From the NCBI RefSeq assembly GCF_921293095.1, contig NC_060247.1, forward strand, positions 115,897,111-115,961,110: a stretch of DNA of 64,000 nucleotides. Reading direction: 5' to 3'. This document shows positions 57,870-64,000 of this stretch, in pieces. Every line of letters starts with the position of its first letter. Positions within the stretch are counted from its first letter, which is position 1. The notes below the pieces were generated by a model. It saw only the letters and a list, made by a program, of their open reading frames with translations, did not search any database and had not been told where the DNA came from. The stretch comes from Ischnura elegans. Its lineage: Eukaryota; Arthropoda; Insecta; Odonata; Coenagrionidae. The position numbers and the translations under genes were made by a program.

Positions 57870-60800
57870 TTTTTCTGAGTCGTCCTTAGGTCGCCTACAG
57901 ACAAGAGGCGGCCAAGACAAGCGGAGGCAACTGGACTTTCCAGCACATTGGGATTTTATATTCTAACGTTTGTTGAACTCGATGACCTCTGTGAAGCATG
58001 TGTAAATATACACGCCAATTTATATATAACCATTAGCCTTCATATAAATGCCGTTACATTCAGTTTCATATTTCGGCGATGAGGAATTACTAAGCATTTT
58101 ACAACGGCATTTAGTGAAATACTCATTAAATGAAATTTTTTACTGACTACAAGTTATACCTAGTCCTCGAATTCGCATTATCAAACTAGGATAAAGGATA
58201 AAAAGTTCCAGAATCATTTCCATTTTTGTCCAGAAAAAAGTCTCTAAGGCTTTGAAGGAAAACGAGAAAAACTTTCATCTGAAATTATAATTATTTTTCC
58301 GATAAACATTTGTATCATTGCTTTTCGTATTTATTTATTCATTCAAAACCCAAATTTCCGTGTAGAGTAACGAGAGTTGAGGAAAACGACAGGTTTGCGG
58401 ACACAATACCTCGTAGTATCGTAAAAAAAACTAAAAAAATGACTTTAATCTACAATGAATAAGCTTAATGAGACGCAAATGGTAAAAATGTTTGCGCAAA
58501 TTGCAGTTTGATCAGAAATTCCTCTTAGCTTCCTCCTGCTGTCGTCAGAAACTAAAAGTCTTCCTTAATTCTAAAATTATAGAGTTTGGATAGAATGAAG
58601 ATGGCAAAAAAGTTAGTTTGAATTACAAATAAATTATAATGAAATGCAGTGTTTATATATAGGTTTTTATGGATCGCATTTAAAAGAATGGTTAATAGCC
58701 AATCGGGATGGGCGTTCTATTTTTCAACCTACGGGAACTACTTAGTTGGTGTCAGTTCTCTGCAAATTCTACTTAGCTGAAATAAATATATAGAACAATA
58801 ACAGCCTAGTGATCAACGTTCGTCATAGAAGTTTGAGGATTTGGACATTTCAGTTCAGATTAAAGAGATAAAAGGAAAACCGAAAGCGCGGGAATCTTAC
58901 GACGCGAGCGATGCACTTAGAAATTTATCTCTTTATCAAATTCAATTCGCATTGATTTCTCACTGAGAGAAGTTTTATACTTATCGTGTCTGTGACATGA
59001 CTGTCCATATCATATGAGTTGATTTGTGGGACGGAAATTCGTTCGAAATTGTGAAAACCTTAATGGCGTAGTGGCTATCATTTGTGTATTACAAACAAAT
59101 CTTCTATTGCCATAATTGAATTAGGGGTTGGGGGAGAAAGAGGTAGGAATTATTTGTTTTACGGTAAAGTTTACTTTCTGTTGGCTTTGCTCTCAGTGGC
59201 AGCGGCATTTACTCCGCGGTATAATAATTAATTTACTCTCTATGGCGAAAAAAAGAAATAAAATAAAAAGCCAAAATGTTAACCTGCCTAAATTAAGTGA
59301 AATTCGATGAAAAATTAATTTCACAAGCTAACGTAAGCAATTAGTTGATCGTCGAAAAAAGTTATCGATTTTCCTAAAAAAAAGTAACCATGAAAGTCAC
59401 AGTTGTTTTTTTTTAAGTCTGAAAAATATTTAAGTGTTTTCATCTTAACTTGGTAGAAATACGATATCAGAGATGTTGGTTCTTCAGTTTTAATGAACTT
59501 AATGAAAGAAAAAAACATAATTCTCCATTTCTTTTGTCAGTCTAAATGTTGTGACAGTGTTAATAAGGTAAATACTATTAAAGAGGTAACCTCTGACACA
59601 ATTATTCGTTTCCACATTCGGTGGATGAATTCTTATATATTTCGAAAAGCTACTACACCTAGATTTCAGTAAATAATAGTTTATTTTTGTTTGCTTTTTA
59701 TACCTCTGCTTATGGAATTTCTCAGGAATTTTTTGCTTTTGCAACCAAGCAGACTTTTTATTGAAGATACCCGTCGTATTCTTGATCCAAATTGATGTAA
59801 TGTTTGAAGGCTAATTTAAGAGCTAAGTTAAGAGTGACTGTAATTCGAAAATGTATATAAATCGTATTTCTCGCGACCGAGAGGATCAACTTTAAGCTAG
59901 TACATATCCCGCGTCTGAAACTTAAAAATAAGTGCAGTTCAACTAAGTTTCCATAATTTCTTAATAATCCATAGTGTCGAACGCAGTCTTCATCTTTCGG
60001 TGTCGGACGTATGATGTCCGTTACTCATATCGGAAGAAAATTTATTTAATTTCATTTCGAGTAATTTATTTCAAAATCTTGAAATTTTACTGAAGAGTTT
60101 ATATTAGAATTGGTCATTTGCATAAGGTTGCAGCTAGACAAAAAGTGGAAGATAATTGAGCGAAATCACCACACGAAAGACCTTTATTATAATTCAATTT
60201 GTGAACCAAATTAGTTGTAGGAAACAGAATTTTGAGCGGTGGAATATTGGGATTGATTATTAAATACATTTTTTATTTTTTACATATTAAAAAAAGGCTG
60301 ATGTAGCGTCAGATACGGTGGGGCGAGGGTTATTGGGGACATGACCCCCACTACTCTCTTGAGATAAAAGCTTCTTTGCCCTTGAGGCTTGCAAGAAAGG
60401 TAGTCCTGCGCGTTTTAAATTGGTGAAAGGAAGTGGCAAACTCTGTCCCTGGGAAAATGAAAATGTGTCGTAGCGAATCTAGCAGCGTTTTCGCACAATG
60501 AAGTTGATACGTGTATAAGTTTGGGAATTGAGGGTTGGACGAAAAGACTAGACATGTTGGATTGATGATTCCCGCAGGCCTTGCGTCTGAACCTCACCTA
60601 TGCTGGTTCACTGTGGTCAAAATAAAGTTCAAGTCTTTCCATATGAGCTTGGATTATTGAAATTATTCTCCTAAGTTTTGATACTTGACGATACCAGTGT
60701 CGGTACTAGACGATATTGATCCTCAAAAAAACAAAATTACTACAGCATATCATTCCTTTATCTAGATTCGATGTCCATGTATCTTGATGTCTCTTAATTA

Positions 60801-63030
60801 TAAATTTTCATTCAACGGCAGATCACAAGAATACAGAGCAGCTGCTAAGATGTTTTGAACATTTTTTAAAATCGATTTTTCATTTACTTCTCGTTCATAT
60901 TCGCATTCGATCCTTCATACCAAGGTTGACGTCAATCTTTTGTTAATACTTATCAAATTCCCATGATTAAAGACTAGTTGATGTAATACGAGGAACGTGA
61001 AAAAGAAGCGTTTGGATTTATATTATTTCCAACTTAAGAAATATTTTGACGCATACAGAATGTGCTGCAGTCCTTCAGAAATTTCCGAATTATGGTTCAA
61101 TTACTTTCAAGGTAAAGAAAAAGGTTTATGAATTTAAAAAAATCTGAGAACAGATCGTTGGGTCATATTAACAATTGCCATCAGCGGACAAAACCTTGCG
61201 GAACGATCTTTGGATGAAAATTGTTTTAATTGTATAAAAAGGTAAGTGCTAATGGTATTTTTCCCATGTATGCTTATATTTTACCGTGCGCTTTCCTCGT
61301 TTTGAGTGAAATATCATCTGCATATGCACATTTCTACATGAAAATTAAGAAATTCTGTTCAATTACGTATGTATATCTTCTTGTGCAGAGTCAGATCTAC
61401 CAATGTTTCTTTTAGCTACTCTTTTCATTTCCCTTCCAACAAAGTTGTGGAGAAGGAAGGGTTTTTTTCTTCACAAATCTGAAAAAAAAGGCTTTTACTG
61501 ATGGCCTTTTGGCGTTCTGAATGAATGATTTGCAAAATAAATCTACCTGCAAATAGAAGTATACGTAATTCTGTTGATTTTGGGCATTTGTCTTTAGTGG
61601 CCGGCGGCCATTGTAATAATGAGCAGGCTTTTGATAGGTCAGAGCCGTCAGGCCAAAGTCAGGGGATTTGAAAAAGATCAGGAAGATAAGGGAAACTACC
61701 TGAGAATCACGTCTTTGGCGTCAGGGAAAATGTATGTAATGAGGCGCAAATGAAAAAGAACCCGCCCTCCGTGCTGACGGCTGGCTGAGGGCTTGCGGCT
61801 TTGACGCGGTAACTTTCCTTTGGAATTTCGTACGATACGGGTCGATATTTAACAGTTTTCATCCTTGTTTTAGGAAAATTTCTTAGGGTTTACAGTAAAA
61901 AAGAATTCATAAAAAATATATATTTTTTTACACTCTAATATGGAATTGACATGTACTCGTTCTGAGAAGATTGTGTAAGTGTTGGGAGGAATGAAGATTT
62001 TTGTCCGGAAAAAGTTAAGGACTTTAAATTCAGGAATCTTGGTACTACCTTAAGCAAATTGGCAGAATTTGTGGGCATTTGCCTTAACTTGAATATTTTA
62101 TTACGTCGTATTTTGTTCTAGATACTGCTTACCTGTATACTTATTATTGAAGTAAACGCGATGATGGAGTTTTTCGGGGTAAAGGTGCTAAATATGATAA
62201 AGGCTTCATGATTTTACAACTACTTTCTGAATGGCATCTTTTTAATGTGGAGCCAATTTGGATTTCGAAATCTGAGAAGTCGGAATGGGTGTCGTATTAT
62301 GTTCAGTTTCTTTAAAAAAGGGTTTATTTCCTATGCTGCCTGTGTACAAGAATATATGCAATTTTCAGGGTATGATTTGAATAAAAAGATATGCAGCGAA
62401 TACTCTATTAGATGAGTATTTTCCTCTTCCTATGCTACCTGATTGTGTTAAAAGTAAGTTGTTTGTGAGCGAAAGGAGAAATCCTCCGGGATGGCTTCAT
62501 GACGCTGCATTCGCCCGAGACATGAGGAAACGCGGGAACACCCTGCGCAAGTAGCTGTGTATGCAGCTGTGTGAATGTGTTTTCTTTAGAGATTTATTCC
62601 GTTGTCATCCGTTTCATCAGGACCTTACGTAATCGAAAGCCCCTAGGGCCATTTCGTATAAGAGTGGTTGGATCGGCAGGTACGTCGTTTGTTGAGCAAA
62701 AGTGATCACTACATCAAATATTAAAATGTTTATTAAGATTAAATAAAATGTCCCGGAAATGTCTTTTTCATCGAAATCAAGTCTCGGCACGTCGAAAAAT
62801 GCCAACATAGTCTCGAAGAGTCTCCTTATGAAGCAATTTGAAACGTTTTATTTGTTGAAATTGGTGAATTTATATATTTATAAGTCCTTAAATCCCACTT
62901 TTACTGTAAACTAAAGATTTTTCCGCGTTCTAGTAATGGTATTCCTGAGGTTGGTGAATAATACCTTTGGTTCTGATGTCTCTCCTTTGAGGTCAATGTC
63001 GGTCAGTTGGTTTCCCTCCTGCGTTTTGGT
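57870..63030. other. intergenic AT-rich DNA, nothing recognised
   Basis: Five kilobases without a recognisable exon, RNA gene or clear repeat. All frames are under 85 codons. Confidence 0.5.
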
Positions 63031-63040
63031 GTCTTGGTTT

Positions 63041-63309
63041 CAGTGACGTAGCCAGTGGGGAGTACAGTGGGTCCGGACCCCCCCCCCCCCCGAAATATAA
63101 AAACTCAATAATTTTTTATCATAAAAGAAAACAAAATATTGAAAAATCACGAATTTACAAAATATTTCTTTAACAAATGAAGTTTTTGTCGATTATGAAA
63201 AGTGTTAAAATTAGTATAAATCCCAATATGTAGAACCCCGTTTATTAAAACTTTCCCCCCTGGTTTTGGACCCCCCCCCCCCCGAACGAAATTCCTGTCT
63301 ACGCCCCTG
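63041..63309 (-). mobile_element. hAT-type MITE, 269 bp, family 2 (reverse orientation)
   Basis: Reverse-complement relative of the 6004-6272 element, with identical length. A perfect 8-bp duplication, CTTGGTTT, lies at 63033-63040 and 63310-63317. Both ends carry poly-C/G runs. Confidence 0.9.
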
Positions 63310-63782
63310 CTTGGTTTTCTACTTATTGATTTTTATGTTGTTTTGTGTTTTCATGAGGATTTTTTTTACGACGAGTGATTTCTGTTGCCACTTTTGTCGC
63401 ATTTTAATCGAATTTCAAAAATGCCCGCAGCGCGATAATGAATGCAACGCGGTCCGCCTCTTTCCAATATTTTGCAGTACAATTTTTCTAATTGCGAAGA
63501 ATAGCACTTAAAAGTAATGAATTTTATAGATCATATCATCATGTACATAAATTTCGGTTAAAACCCCTAGTTATACCTTATTTCCCCGCGACATTCGGAT
63601 CACTTTGGCGACTTATGTGAACCCATTTAAATGCGCGGTCGGTGACTACACATTTAGAGGCAGACTTGAGGATCCTCATTTCTAATATTCGTGGGCGACC
63701 CTGTTCTTTCTCCCCTGCGAACATAGGGAGCACATCCGCTTCCGGTGTCCCCCCTCCCTCTCCTCCACGACATCTTTTCTTG

Positions 63783-63799
63783 TCTCTCTCTCTCTCTCA
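63783..63799 (+). repeat. (TC)n microsatellite
   Basis: An uninterrupted TC run of about 17 bp within pyrimidine-rich sequence. Confidence 0.75.
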
Positions 63800-64000
63800 A
63801 GTATATTCGCCCCTGTTCATATTTATAACTATCCGCGGTGGGGCGCTCTATGGGAGGGGAGAATGAGTTCTTGTGCGTTATTAGCAGGTTAAGTTGGTAG
63901 CCTGAATCGGTCAATGCATTGTCAAAAATTCAAACGATTTTTTTTCTCTCTCGCGTAATTCTCCTAACATTTTTAGTACATTCTTTTAGGGTAAGAATAT

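Noticed and set aside
57534..57878. 114-codon plus frame with a 63-codon antisense frame
   Set aside because: It looked possibly retrotransposon-derived, but no motif could be matched on either strand.
63783..63799. CRISPR, operon or bacterial features
   Set aside because: Spliceosomal introns, MITEs and SINEs show the window is eukaryotic; no spaced direct-repeat array is present.

Overview
This looks like a piece of a large, AT-rich arthropod genome, most likely an insect outside the flies. I cannot name the species. There are no operons and no dense coding. Almost all of the 64 kb is intron or intergenic DNA filled with short non-autonomous transposons, tRNA-derived SINE-like units and decayed retrotransposons. 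Open frames up to about 150 codons are expected by chance in this much sequence, so most open frames are not annotated as genes.

The one gene recognised with confidence is the 3' part of an H2.0/HLX-class homeobox gene on the + strand. The homeodomain is split: its first 44 residues are in the exon 41950-42233 and its recognition helix is in the terminal coding exon 46244-46528, which ends in a stop. A 144-bp exon at 14600-14743, with strong splice sites and a matching phase, is a good candidate for the preceding coding exon and implies a 27-kb intron. The N-terminal exon or exons were not found and probably lie before position 1. A plausible poly(A) signal is at 47192.

Region by region: 1-14.6 kb holds SINE-like units, a 422-bp TIR element (2668-3089), hAT-type MITEs (6004, 7776, 11092, 13890), a foldback element (9530-9725) and a short tandem array split by a MITE. 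The large intron 14.7-41.9 kb holds ribozyme-core-like remnants, an inverted composite element with a helicase fragment (24246-26040), a 99-bp palindrome (26108-26206), two dead non-LTR reverse transcriptases (about 32974-33655 and 38320-39335), three PIF/Harbinger-like MITEs and more hAT MITEs. The homeodomain intron (42234-46243) holds a hammerhead-like inverted repeat, two hAT-type MITEs and a third copy of the 667-bp element. From 46.5 to 64 kb there is the H2.0 3' UTR or downstream sequence, then intergenic DNA with further MITEs, one inserted in another with a clean 8-bp target duplication.

hAT assignments rest on CAG/CTG-type ends with 8-bp duplications read directly from the sequence. 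PIF/Harbinger assignments rest on AGGCC/GGCCT ends with mostly TAA or TTA flanks. Family names are inferences from these hallmarks.
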